A stretch of 64,000 nucleotides of DNA from Dermacentor variabilis (Eukaryota > Arthropoda > Arachnida > Ixodida > Ixodidae), in contig NC_134570.1 in NCBI RefSeq assembly GCF_050947875.1, positions 103,464,122-103,528,121 of the forward strand, given 5' to 3'. The translations under genes and the position numbers were made by a program. Positions 10,455-21,371 of the stretch are shown here, in pieces (the stretch's first letter is position 1; every line of letters begins with the position of its first letter). The notes beneath the pieces are model-generated. The model was not told where the DNA came from. It did not search any database and saw nothing but the letters and a program-made list of their open reading frames with translations.

Positions 10455-13062
10455 TGGAATCTGAACCTGGCGAAGCTTAACGCTAGAACGTTATCTGGTG
10501 AGGTGAGTCTATCATGGCTGTTGGAGGAATTAGCGGGCATTAAATAGGATATAATAGGGCTCAGTGAGGTTAGGAGGACAAATGAAGCATATACAGTGCC
10601 AAAAAGCGGAAAGGTCCTGTGCTACCGGGACTGAGCGGAGAGACGAGAACTAGGAGTCGGATTCCTGATTTATAAGGATATAGCTGGTAACCTACATGAA
10701 TTCTATAGCATTAACGAGGGGATGGCAGGTCTTGTTGTGAAACTTAATGAGAGGTACAAATTGAAGGTCGCACAGGTCTACACGCCTACATCCAGTCATG
10801 ATGGCCAGCAAGTTGAAAGCTTCTATGAAAACGTGAAATTGGCGGTGGGTAAAGTCAAAACAAAATATACTATACTGATGAGCGACTTTAATGCCAGGGT
10901 AGGCACGAAGCCAGCTGGCGACAAGTCAGTGGGGTAATACGGCATAGGTTCTAGGAATAGCTGGGGAGAGTTATTAGTAGAGTTCGCAGAACGTAATAAT
11001 TTTCGGATAATGAATACCTTCTTCCGCAAGCGGGATAAACGAAAGTAGACGTGGAGGAGCCCGAATGACAATACTAGAAATGAAATAGACTTCAGACTCG
11101 GTGCTAACCCTGGCATCATACAATATGTGGACGTGCTCGGCAACGTGCGCTGCAGTGACCATAGGATGGTGAGACCTCCAATTGCCCTAGACTTGAAGAA
11201 GGAACGGAAGTAAATGGTATCTAAGAAGACGATCAATGAGTTAGCGGTACGCAGGAAAATAGAGGAAATCTGGATCAAGCTACAGAACAGGTATTGGGCT
11301 TTAACTCAGGAAGAGGACCTTAGTGTTGAAGCAATGAACGACAATCTTATGGTCATCATTAAGGACTACGCAATAAAATTCGGTGGTACCTTCGTTAGAC
11401 AAGATACCGGTAACCTATCGCATGAGACGAAACACTTGATTAATAAACGCCGATGTATGACAGCCTCTAACCCTACAGCTAGAATAGAGCTGGCAGGACT
11501 TTCGAAGTTAATCAAGAAGCGCAAGATAGCTGACATAAGGAAATATAATATGGATAGAATTGAGCATGCTCTCAGGAACGGGAGCAGCCTAAAAGCTGTG
11601 AACAAGAAGCTAGGGATAGGCAACGATCAGATGCTTGCGTTAAGAGCCAAAGCCGGAAATACCATTACTAATATGGATAAGATCGTTCAAGTGGCTGAGG
11701 AGTTCTATAAAAATTTATACAGTACCAGTGGAACCCACGACGATAATGAAAGAGGGAATAGTATAGAGGAATTTCACATCCCCCAAGTACTTCCAGGAAG
11801 AAGTAAAGAAAGCCTTGGGAGCTATGCAGCTGGGGAAGGAAGCTGAGTAGGATCCGGTAACAGCAGATTTATTGAAGGATGGTGGGCAGATTGTTCTAGA
11901 AAAACTGACCACCCTGTATACATAATGCCTCATGACCTGAAGCGTACCAAAATCTTGGAAGAGCGCCAACATAAGCTTAATCCATAACAAAGCGGACGCC
12001 AAAGACTTGAAAAAGTATAGAGCTATCAGCTTACTGTCCGTTGCCTGCAATGTATTTACTAAGGAAATCGCAAATAGAATCAGGAACACCTTATACTTCT
12101 TTCAACCAAATGACCAGGCAGGATTTTGTAAAGGCTACTCAACTATAGACCATATTCACACTGTCAGCCAGGTGATAGAGAAATGTGCGGAGTATAACCA
12201 ACCCTTATATATAGCTTTCATTGATTACGAGAAAGCGTTTGATTCAGTCGAAACCACAGCAGTCATGCAGGCATTACAGAATCAGGGTGTAAACGAGCCG
12301 TAAGTAAAAATACTGAAAGATATCTATAGCGGCTCCACTTCCATCGGAGCCTTCGATAACGAAAGCGACAAAATGCCAATAAAGAAGTACGTCAGGCAGG
12401 GAGATACGATGTCTCCAATGCTATTCACCGCGTGTTTACAGGAGGTATTCAGACACCTGGATTGGGAAGAATTGGGGGTAAGAGGTAATGGAGAAAACCT
12501 TAGTAGCTTGCGATTCGCTGATGACATTGCCTTACTTAGTAACTCAGGGGACCAATTGCAATGCATGCTCACTGACCTGGACAAGCAATGCAGAAGGGTG
12601 GGTCTAAAATATGTCTGCAGAAAACTTAAATAATGTTTAATAGTCTCGGGAAGAGAGCAGCAGTTTACGAAAGGTAGTGAAGCACTGGAAGTGATAAGGG
12701 AGAACCTTTACTCCAGGGCAGATAGTGACCTCGAATCTGGATTATGAGACTGAAATAATGAGAAGAGTGAGAATGGGTTGGAGTGCGTTTGGCAGACATT
12801 CTCAGATCATGAACAGCAGGTTTCCATTATCCCTAAAAAGAAAAGTGTATAACAGCTGTGTCTTACCAGTACTCACCAACGGGGCAGAAACCTGGAGGCT
12901 TACGAAAAGGGTTCTATTTAAATTGAGGACGACGCTACGAGCTATGGAAAAAATAGTGGCGGGTGTAATGTTAAGGGATAAGAAGAGAGCAGATGGGGTG
13001 AGGAAACGAACGCGAGATAATGGCATCTTAGTTGAAATCAAGAAAAGAAATCCTGGGCCGCC
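10455..13062 (+). mobile_element. RTE-clade LINE, near full length but decayed
   Basis: A single endonuclease-RT protein is readable across frames. The endonuclease runs from about 10460 to 11200 with IIGLSEVRR (catalytic Glu), GVGFLIYKDIAG, ILMSDFNARVG (the GDFN position reads SDFN) and CSDHRMV. The linker is at 11214-11846. The RT runs from about 11850 to 12640. The C-terminal part, at 12725-13041, has LKRKVYNSCVLPVLTNGAET. No RNase H is present, as expected for RTE. At least six stops or shifts are present. The 3' end is missing and the frame ends abruptly at 13062. Confidence 0.85.
10541..13041 (+). pseudogene. RTE endonuclease-reverse transcriptase (broken)
   Basis: The largest open piece (11214-11846, 210 codons) is the linker between endonuclease and RT. 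RT signatures are KKYRAISLLSVACNVFTK, FIDYEKAFDSVE (first catalytic Asp), RQGDTMSPMLF and LRFADDIALLS (the YADD-box Asp pair kept). Internal stops occur after YRD near 10630, at 10937, 11048, 11214, 11846 and 12303. The reaction was target-primed reverse transcription; this copy cannot encode it now. Confidence 0.8.
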
Positions 13063-13549
13063 CGGAGTAGAACGCGCCCCCCCTACCTAACTCCCCCCCA
13101 CCCCCGAAGCTTGCGTACGACGGAGGGCGGCGCGCTTGTTGCCTGTGTACCCTGCCCTTCCCGCCAATATCAGAAAGGGGGGTGCAAAGTACAACATTTG
13201 CCCCCCCCCCCCACACACACACACTTTTTAAAGCGGGCACTTTCGCCCGCATGCTGGAAAGTCCAACAAAAGTACAATTGAAGCAAAAGTTTCTCTATTA
13301 GTAGAGTGACCATACAAGTAATGCTTTTCTTTATTACGCATATCCCTGCTTGGACCACGATGATCGTCTTTTGTGCCTTCTCGGGACGCCCTGTACCGTA
13401 TGACGCGCGGATTCGCCGTACACGCTCGCGTTGCGGAAAACGCCTGGCGCTGGGAAATTCCCACCGTAATAAATGCAAGTTTCCGTCACCTGCATCGTGC
13501 CGAGATTTAGGACCACTACATCCATATTCCAAAACACAATCAGCTTGCT
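13063..13549. other. No gene; C-rich unclassified sequence
   Basis: The stretch 13063-13215 is very C-rich (runs of C at 13079-13105 and 13201-13212, then ACACACACAC). It could be repeat-derived. The following 300 bases have only short frames with no domain. It separates the broken 3' end of the RTE from the CR1-like LINE. Confidence 0.4.
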
Positions 13550-13715
13550 AAACTTAAGAAGATTAACATCAAGGGTTTAGGGGCAAAATCCTGGACTTGC
13601 TTCGAAGCTATCTCAGTAACCGCAAGCAGCAAGTAACACTTAAGAATTATACGTATACCTCACAAATCGTTATAACTCACGTGCCACAGGGTTCCCTTCT
13701 TGGGCCCTTAGTTTT

Positions 13716-13731
13716 CTCATTCTACATAAAT
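13716..13731 (+). repeat. 16-bp target-site duplication, left copy
   Basis: CTCATTCTACATAAAT occurs here and again, identical, at 14176-14191, bracketing the nested LINE fragment. The host frame reads SFYIN through either copy. Confidence 0.92.
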
Positions 13732-14175
13732 AAACCTGTAATTGGCGAGTGGAAATCATGCAGTCACCAGCAACGGTTCTACGAGGTCATCTTGTGTCGC
13801 CTCCGAATTGGACACATACATCTGACGCACAATTTTCTTCTCCGAAAAAAAAAAACCCGCCTACTTGCGAAAAATGCAATCAAGCTCTTACAGTCATGCA
13901 CATCCTAATAACATGTCCACACATCGACAGACTGAGACGGAGGTTTTTACACAGCCTGTATAATTTGCACACTCCATTACACCCTGCCCTATTACTAGCA
14001 GATGACCCCCTAGTGCGATTTGCTAACCTGTTCGAGTTTTTAGAAAAAACTGGTTGTTTACAGCAACTATAATGTTGTGTAGGTTTACCTGCTCTAACGT
14101 TCCGTTTTATTTTATCTTGTGACTGGCGCAGCGTGGCCTTAGTTGCCTTTCTGCCATTAAACCCAAACTAACTAA
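13732..14175 (+). mobile_element. Nested LINE 3' end (element L) inside the CR1-like LINE
   Basis: The 444-bp insert encodes the end of an RNase H-type LINE ORF2: LCRLRIGHIHLTHNFLL, then a Cys/His cluster CEKCNQALTVMHILITCPH, then FEFLEKTGCLQQL and a stop near 14072. A 3' UTR follows with a CTAACTAA tail. A one-base A-run difference in the A-rich stretch near 13845 shifts the frame. The insert is flanked by a perfect 16-bp TSD, which makes it a clean 5'-truncated LINE insertion. Confidence 0.88.
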
Positions 14176-14191
14176 CTCATTCTACATAAAT
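14176..14191 (+). repeat. 16-bp target-site duplication, right copy
   Basis: Identical to 13716-13731. It directly follows the CTAACTAA tail of the nested element. Confidence 0.92.
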
Positions 14192-15345
14192 GCTTTCCCT
14201 GCAACGCTTAGGCATTCACAGGCTTTGATGTATGCTGATGACCCCGCTCTTGTATTTACTGGAGACAGTCTGCTTGATATACGGGATAAAATAAATGCAG
14301 AGTTAGATAATGTTTTTAAGTGGTTCACGTCCAATGAAACGACCATTAATCTAGGACTAACTATACAGTTTTTCATTCCAGGAAGAAAGAACTGAATACT
14401 GAAATACTGGACATTTTATTAGGAGGTACAAAACTACAAGTTGTGTCCTACAAATATTTAGGTATTTTCTTTGATTCAGACATGCGCTGGAAAACTCACA
14501 TTAAACACCTTTGTTCCAAGCTTGCTTACAGATGTTACATTCTTCTTAAGGCTCGTAAATGTTTTGAATATCCTGTCCTACGGATTCTGTACTTTTCCTT
14601 CGTTCAGAGTCACATATCTTATTCTATTGAGTCAGCGAGAAACACTTTTATAACTTATCTTGGTCCTGTATTCCGTCTGCAAAAACGCGCATTAAGAATT
14701 ATCACTTCTTCTAGGGGGACACAATCCAGTACGTACTTGTATAGCTCATTGTATGCGTTGCCAGTGCATGCATTGTATGAATTGAAAATTGCTGAGGTCA
14801 TTCATACTATTATCGAAACCAATGATCCACTTCCTATTAATTTGTTTAAAATCCTGTTACAAAATTCAAGAGCTGCAACTAATCAGTGTTTTATTGTGCC
14901 TCCACTTCATAACCTGTACGGGAAAATGCTCGTAAAATTATCTGGCAGCACATATAAAAAAGCCCGTAACTTTAGGTCTGCTGTGAGAAAATACTTTTTT
15001 GAAAGATACTTTCTATAAAAGCACACTTCCTTATACTTATATTCCTGCCTAAGTTGTGCATGTCAATTGTTCCAGTTGTGCATGTCAATTTGATTCCTAT
15101 GTATTATGTCTGCTTTGTTTGCTCGCGTGCGTGAAGGATAAAAGAACACTGAGTTCATATTTACCTACCTTCGTGTCCGAGTTATGTGTGTTCATATTAC
15201 TATTATGTATTATGTCTGCTGTTCTTGTTTGCTCGCGTGCTGCGTTTTATACCCTAAGTTGGCTGTGGACCTGGGACTAGCAAATGGCTATGGGTCCAGT
15301 AGTGCTTTCGTATTTTGTAAAATATATTGTAAATAAAGAATGAAT

Positions 15346-16259
15346 CAACTTGCGAGCGAAAAGGAGGTGAATATGAAGTATTTAGCCGCGCCTAACGACT
15401 GGTGTGCCTTACAGCCTGAAATCGTTGGATTATAAAATGATGGAACTATTTAATACCTGTCCAGAGATAACGTACACAGCACTTCAGTCTCTGTATCTTA
15501 TCACCATCAAAAATGTATTCAATCCTTGTTTCGATGGTTGGCGGGTGGAGGCACGCCCCTTCCGTAGTGAACGAGACAGTCGCACCAGCCAGAGAACGCC
15601 GGATTTATTCACGCTCGGGAATATAGAGCAAAGGTAAGGGGAGAGGGCAGGTGTAAAAGAAAGAGTGCGCACTAAATGAAATAGCTTGCCGGTCAAGTTC
15701 ATGGGTTAGCGCAATCATCTTACAGGTATAACTGTTGAATTTCATTGTGCGATCCAACTTATCACAGATATGCTCGTGAGAGTGACCTTGGTCGAACGAG
15801 CAGAGCCATTTAAAGAACAGTAGAACGCTGACTTGTATTTTCTTAAAGGCAAACTGTTGCTTCTGACTTTGAAGATTTCCCATTTTCAGGCTCTTTCTAA
15901 CTAAGACCTAGATTATTACATGTTTCGCGGGAGAAGCAAAAAACAGCAGCTATTTCACATTTTCAAAAAAAAAAAATCAGGGCCATTTTTCGGGGTCGTG
16001 TACCGAAAATTTGCCTTATGTTGGTTGCTTCTGTACTTTGAAAACAGTACTGAATAAATACTTTTTCCCAATTTTTATGCGTTATACACGGCCTTCAGTT
16101 GTTTTGCCCCGGCATTCTCTATAAAATATGCTGCGCACGGTGTTTATATTTTTTCGAAGTACGAAGCAATTAATGTTCTTAGTGACGAGCGATATACAGG
16201 GTAACTTCTTCTTGGGCGAGTTGGGTTTACATACCATGTTGCCTTCTAGCGTAAAAAAC
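15346..16259. other. No gene; possible LTR remnant at 15540-15640 (minus)
   Basis: On the minus strand 15640-15540 reads GAATAAATCCGGCGTTCTC followed by TGGCTGGTGCGACTGTCTCG. This resembles the R/U5 end of Gypsy-type LTRs as I remember them, with an AATAAA signal. No TSD, second LTR or pol sequence is seen. The rest of the interval has only short frames and an A-run at 15966-15976. Confidence 0.35.
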
Positions 16260-17160
16260 TCGAAAAACAGTAAACAGTGAGAGGCGGAAGGAAGGACGAG
16301 CGCTTCCCTTACAATTGTTTATTCCGAAAAACAGAGCATCCCATATATACACAAAATGCACACGCGCAAACGCATAAAACAAGCAAGGGAAGTCACTCAG
16401 CCGAAGGCTTCGTTATCAATTTTTATATGCTTAGCAATCTGAATTCTGAATCATAAAGCGTAACAGAAGTTTGACTCATGCAAGTTAAGCCAGTACTATC
16501 GATACGGAAGGCCTCTAACAGTTCACGTGCGGTTTTGTATTTGCTTCTGCCTAGGATCCTGCCAATAAAGGACAGTGGTTCCCACCGCCTAAAGAAGGTG
16601 AGGAACAAGTGCAGTGTAGATGTTGTGTTTTCAGCGCCACTAAAGCTCGCAAGAAAGTGCAGGTTGGTAAACGACCCTGGGAGTCATGGCGTATGCACTA
16701 AAGAGCATGTCGCCGACTTTGTTAACTGCAATGTGGGAGTGGTATACAACACTACACTTCTCTGTGGAAAGTGCTACATTCGACAAACAGGCAGATGCCT
16801 GAATGGCCGGCTTAGCGAGCACCGGAACGCTGTAAACTCTATAGCAGACGCTGGCCACTTGATTGACCATTGCCGAACATTCTAAATGCTCCCTGTGTTT
16901 TCATAACACGCACTTGCTCAGATGGTTCCCGAGGCAGCTAGATAGGGATGCTTAAGCGCTACGTCACAGGAACTAACTGATAAAGAAGTGTTGTATCTCT
17001 TGAAGAACCTGGTGCATACTTTCTAATGGCTTGTCGTAGGCGCTCATCGGCTTCGTTGCGCATTTGGTTGCCTCCTACGTTGCACATTGCTTTATGCGTC
17101 TGTCTGCGCATTTATTTGAGCATACGATGTCCTCTTTGCTTGTTTTCTTTTTAATCAAAC
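16260..17160 (+). mobile_element. Penelope-like element fragment (GIY-YIG end)
   Basis: This is the 3' coding end and flank of a Penelope-like retroelement. The only recognisable protein is the GIY-YIG endonuclease domain at 16478-16885. Upstream 16260-16470 and downstream 16890-17160 have no domains but could be element flank. No RT lies in the adjacent sequence, so the copy is truncated. Confidence 0.65.
16478..16885 (+). pseudogene. Penelope GIY-YIG endonuclease fragment
   Basis: The frame reads SGSHRLKKVRNKCSVDVVFS, KLARKCRLVND, then GVVYNTTLLCGKCYIRQTGR and CLNGRLSEHRNAV. In this family GVVY stands for GIY and CYIGQTGR for YIG. Here the second motif is CYIRQTGR, so the Gly of YIG is replaced by Arg. 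The CxxC-His pattern before the domain is kept. The domain normally nicks DNA for priming. With truncation and this substitution it is probably inactive. Confidence 0.75.
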
Positions 17161-17692
17161 GTTATAGTTGAAGTCTAGTGCTCTATACTGCCCCACCTAT
17201 TATATTTTCCGTATTTTTGTTCGCGCTAGTAACTCTGTCACAGCATATGCCTAAACACCAGCCAGCGCAACCTTCTGCGTTAAAAATTTATGATTAAATA
17301 TTATTTGCTGCCCATGTATGCAGCCTAAAGAGCTTCTCTGGGTGTCCGTTCCCATATTGATGGTTGTGGCCCCAGGAATTTTTATTATCGACAGAGGGTA
17401 CAAGTTTTTTTTTTTCAAGCCTAAATTAGATAAAAGCTTTTTGCTTGCTCTAATGCTTCATTCGCCCACAAAAGCTTTTTTAGCACAATAGTAATATTTA
17501 AAGAAATGTAAAAAAGTCTATGCAGGTACCTTGAGCAACAATGCAGGTTGTACAAAGTGATATCTGGTAGCCTTGCCGTGCAATTCGCTCCAATGACACT
17601 GCTGATAATTGGGAAAATGCGAAGTTCTTTGCGTCTGTTATCGTCCTGGTGCAATTGTGTGGTGATTTGGCAGCAGCAGCAGTTGCGGCGGC
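17161..17692. other. No gene; simple repeats near the right edge
   Basis: A/T-rich sequence with poly-T at 17405-17416. CAG/GGC triplets (about 17671-17692) precede the (GGA)n that marks the 3' tail of LINE F. No coding signature is seen. Confidence 0.45.
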
Positions 17693-17756
17693 AGGAGGAG
17701 GAGGAGGAGGAAAAAACTTTATTCTTGTCCTGTACAAGGTGTTGCCACCCGCCTGG

Positions 17757-20700
17757 CTAGTCCCATGTTGGGACCGGGAGGTCAAGCCTCCTAGCCCTAT
17801 CACGGGCGTACTGGACAGCCAGGACTTGAGGGATATGATCTGGAGAACTTATCATTCCTAAAAACCGATTCCGGGAAATGCCAGGGCCGAGCGACCCACA
17901 CTCCCAGAGCATATGTTCAAGCGTGCATATCTCCTTTTTGCATGCTTTGCATATAATATTCATGTCTGCAATGTCATACCATTCCTTTATTTGTGCAGGT
18001 GAATAATAAGACTCTGTTTGTAATTGCCTAAGTGTAACTGCTCGTACTCTGTTTAGTCTATAGTGAGGGGGTGGAAACTCCCTCCTTCCCATGTAGTAAT
18101 GTTTTGTAATTTCATTGTATGTAATGAGGGTATCTCTCTGTAAGTTCTCCAATCCAGCAGAATCAAAACCATATGTAGAAGTGGCCCGGTCTGTAAGGTC
18201 GCGGGCGACGCTGTTGGCCGATTCATTTGGATTGACAGGAGTACCATCAAGTGAACCAAGGTGCGCCGGGAACCAAGAAATGAAACGCGTAACATTTGTT
18301 TGCCTTTTGTTAATTATTTTCGCAGCCTGTGGGGCAATTTTTCCCCTATTGAAAGCTCTAATAGCTGTTTTCGAGTCGCTATAAATTTCTGTAAATCTAT
18401 CGTCTGTTAGTGCCAATGCAATGGCAACTTGTTCAGCGACTTCAGGTTTGCTAGTGTAGACCGTGGCGCAGTTGGTGCAATTGCCCTGATGATCCACTAC
18501 TGCCGCCGCGAACTTAGTTCGATCGTTGTAAGCAGCCGAATCAACAAAGCAGGCTCCTCTGCCCCCTTTATCCATTTTCTTGATTAACGCCCTGGCTCGC
18601 GCAACTCTCCTGTTGATGTTATGTTTTGGGTGCATATTCCTGGGTAGCGGTGCGACAATTATGTTGTCTGCGAATTCTTGATGAACTTTAGTGTACTGTG
18701 CTGGATCCGTAATCGGGTTGATCATAATCTTGTCCAGGATTGATCTTCCCGTGCTGGTTGTAGATAGTCTCGCTATTTGTGATGTTTCTTGAGCCTCCGC
18801 GATCTCCATGGTCGTGTTGTGTATTCCTAACTTGAGCAATTTTGCAGTGCTGGTTCGAATTGGGAGCCCCAATGCGCTTTTAACAACTTTCTTGATCGCT
18901 GAGTCAAGCTTCTTGAGTTGAACCTGCGTCCAGTTGTACATGGCAGCGGCGTATGAAATATGACAGAGCACGAAAGAGTTGATTAACCTGATGAGGTTAT
19001 CTTCTTTCATGCCCTTGTGTCTTCCTGCCAGGCGTCTGATCATCCTGCACGCGTTATCCGTTTTAAGGGTGATTTTGTTGACCTCCGTATGGTTTCCACC
19101 GTTTGCGTCAATGAAAAAGCCTAGTACCCTGATCACGTTGACTCTGGGTATATTGGCACCATTTTCTGTATGTAGGTGTATATTGCTTTCCGATAGAGGT
19201 TTCCAGCCCTTAGGCCTGCCCCCTTTTTCACGTCTATAAAGTAGCAACTCCGATTTATGTGGGGAGCAGCTGAGTCCAGTGGGTCTCAGGTATTCTTCCA
19301 CCGTCTTGATCGCTTCAGTCAGTGCGTCCTGTATCTGCCCTTCACTGCCACCAGCACACCATACAGTGAGATCATCAGCATAAATGGTATGGTCAATGCC
19401 CTTAATGTTGCCCAGCTTTCTGGACAGACCAATCATGCACAGGTTGAAAAGGACGGGAGAGATCACCGATCCTTGGGGGGTTCCTCGATCTCCGAGCTGA
19501 ACCACTTCCGAGTTTGTGTCTCCGACCTTTATCATCGCCGTGCGTGCTTCAAGAAAGGATTTGATGTATTTAAACATCCTCAACCCGAGTCCAATGTCTT
19601 CTATTGTTTTGAGGATGTACTCATGCTTGATGCTGTCGAACGCTTTTTCCAAGTCTAATCCCAGTATGGCCTTAGTATTTCTAGAATATCCGTCGAGTAT
19701 GTGGTGTTTAATTTGCTTCATGGCATCCTGCGTGGAAAGTGCGGACCTAAAACCCAGCATGTTGGGGGTGTATATATTATTATCCTCTAAGTGGTCCTTT
19801 AGCCTGTTAAGGATTGCGTGTTCAGCGAGCTTCCCCACGCATGATGTAAGTGATATTGGCCTTAAGTTGTCCAAGCTTGGAGGTTTACCCGGTTTCGGTA
19901 TTAGTATAACTTGTGAAGTTTTCCATTCTTCTGGCACTTCGCCTGAGATTCATGCTTCATTGATGAAGTCTGTCAGCGATTCAATTGACGGCTCATCGAG
20001 ATTGCTAAGTGATCTGTTTGTTACTCCATCAGGACCGGGGGCTGACTTTCGATTTAGTTCACTTAACACCCTCCGGATTTCGGATGTGCTGAAGGGTTGG
20101 TCGAGTTCAGGTTGAGCGGCTCCCCTGTATTCTGATTGAAGTGGCTGGTCCTGCTCATTGCTAACTGGTAGGTATTTGTCAATTAGTTGTTTGGTTACTG
20201 TTTCGATGGGCTGATCCTTAAGGGCTATGTGTATAGCTCGGGCAAGGCTGTGTCTCTGGTTAGATTTAGTGCCTTTTTCATCCAGCAGATGCTTGATCAA
20301 GTTCCACGCCTTGCCGTTCCTTATTTGCCCATCGATTGACTCACAAAACTCGTCCCACTGTTGCTGGCAGAGGGTGTTACAGTATTGTTCGATTTGTTTA
20401 TTAAGTTCTGCGATTCTTTTTCTCAGTCTACGATTTAGTCTTTGGGCCCGCCACCTTCGGGTTATGGCTTCCTTGCCTTCTATTAAGTGGGCAAGTTTCG
20501 AGTCCATTGCCTCTACATTAGCGTCTGTAACAATTCTTTTGGACGCTGTTTTAATGTGCCTTCTGATGCCCTCACACCAGTCTCTGAGATTGAGTTTGGT
20601 GGTTTCTTTTCCGCTTTGGGCTCTTAACTTACGAAAAAGGTCCCAATCTACGACCTCGAATTCTCGAGTTCGGCCTTTCTCTACTTCCAGTTTGACTTCT

Positions 20701-21371
20701 ATTACGTAATGATCGCTGCCAAAATTCATGTTTGTGTTAGTCCATCAAACATGCTCTGTGTTCTTAATGAACGTAAGGTCAGGTGTGGTGTCTCTGCAGG
20801 CAGAATTTCCAACCCTTGTAGGATGTGCCTTATCCGTGATTAAGACCAGGTCTAGCTCATCCGCGTGGTTCCACAGATTCCTGCCCTTGGCATTCGTCGT
20901 AACGTAGCCCCATAGCTCGTGGGCTGCATTGAAGTCTCCTAATATATTGAGAGGTCTACTTCCAGCTAGATTAGTAGCCTTTTTGAATAATCTCTTGAAG
21001 TGTTGTTTCTGGTGTTTCGGATTGCGGTAGATGTTGAGTACGAATAAGCTATTGTTCCTTTGATGTTTGTGTGAAGTTGGTACTACAACCTCAACCATGA
21101 GGTACTCTAGGTTTTTGTCTACGATGCCTAATTCATGTGGGATGTGTGTAAGCTGCTTATTTACAAGCACGTACAGGCCCCTACCGAAGGTTTGACACTC
21201 TATGGCTCTGTATCCAGTGAGCGTGACATATCCATATCCTGTCTCTTGAAGTGCGATAATATCCGGTTTAGACTGAAGTGACCTAAGGTATTGCTGGATG
21301 ATGTTACGTTTGTTATTGTACCCCCCGCAATTCCACTGCCATATTCGAAATTCCTTCTTATTATGAGCCAT
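17757..21371 (-). pseudogene. ORF2 of LINE F: endonuclease, RT, RNase H (two TGA stops)
   Basis: There are 1204 codons in one frame from ATG 21371. Endonuclease: WQWNC (residues 11-15), QETG (E43), GDFN (145-148), TTPDLTF (about 195) and SDHY (218-221). RT: RPISLTSCVGK (about 504), LDLEKAFD (D573), GTPQGSVISP and YADD (664-667). RNase H: FVDSA (D944), AEQVAIA (E980), SDSKTA (D999) and NESANSVARD, where the canonical Asp of NExAD is Asn1053. The Cys/His block CKACKKEICTLEHMLWEC comes near the end. TGA codons at 209 and 474 would each be TGG or CGA by one transition. It overlaps the ORF1 stop, suggesting coupled translation. It is non-functional unless the stops are read through. Confidence 0.85.

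Larger units (their letters stand above)
13595..15018 (+). pseudogene. CR1-like reverse transcriptase C-terminal half (interrupted)
   Basis: RT motifs are VPQGSLLGPLVFSFYIN (block B') and YADD followed by PALVFTGDSLLDIRDKIN, then the CR1-type thumb with YKYLGIFFD and VQSHISYSIES. Two stops near 14395-14425 and the inserted element break the frame. The C-terminal 191 codons (14443-15018) have no defect. CR1 clade members normally carry an APE endonuclease upstream; here it has been lost by 5' truncation. Confidence 0.75.
13550..15345 (+). mobile_element. CR1/L2-type LINE, 5'-truncated, split by a nested LINE
   Basis: It starts within the RT palm (GKILDLLRSYLSNRKQ), has VPQGSLLGPLVFSFYIN up to 13731, and resumes after the nested insertion with AFPATLRHSQALMYADDPAL (YADD at about 14231-14242). 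It then reads to 15018 as SYKYLGIFFDSDMRWKTHI and a long C-terminal domain with no RNase H. The 3' UTR ends in GTAAATAAAGAATGAAT at 15345. Removing 13732-14175 and one TSD copy restores continuity of FYIN. The final 191-codon stretch is open, so decay is modest. Confidence 0.8.

Noticed and set aside
19516..20115. 199-codon plus-strand frame
   Set aside because: It lies antisense to the RT of LINE F and has no domain; it is explained by the minus-strand ORF2.
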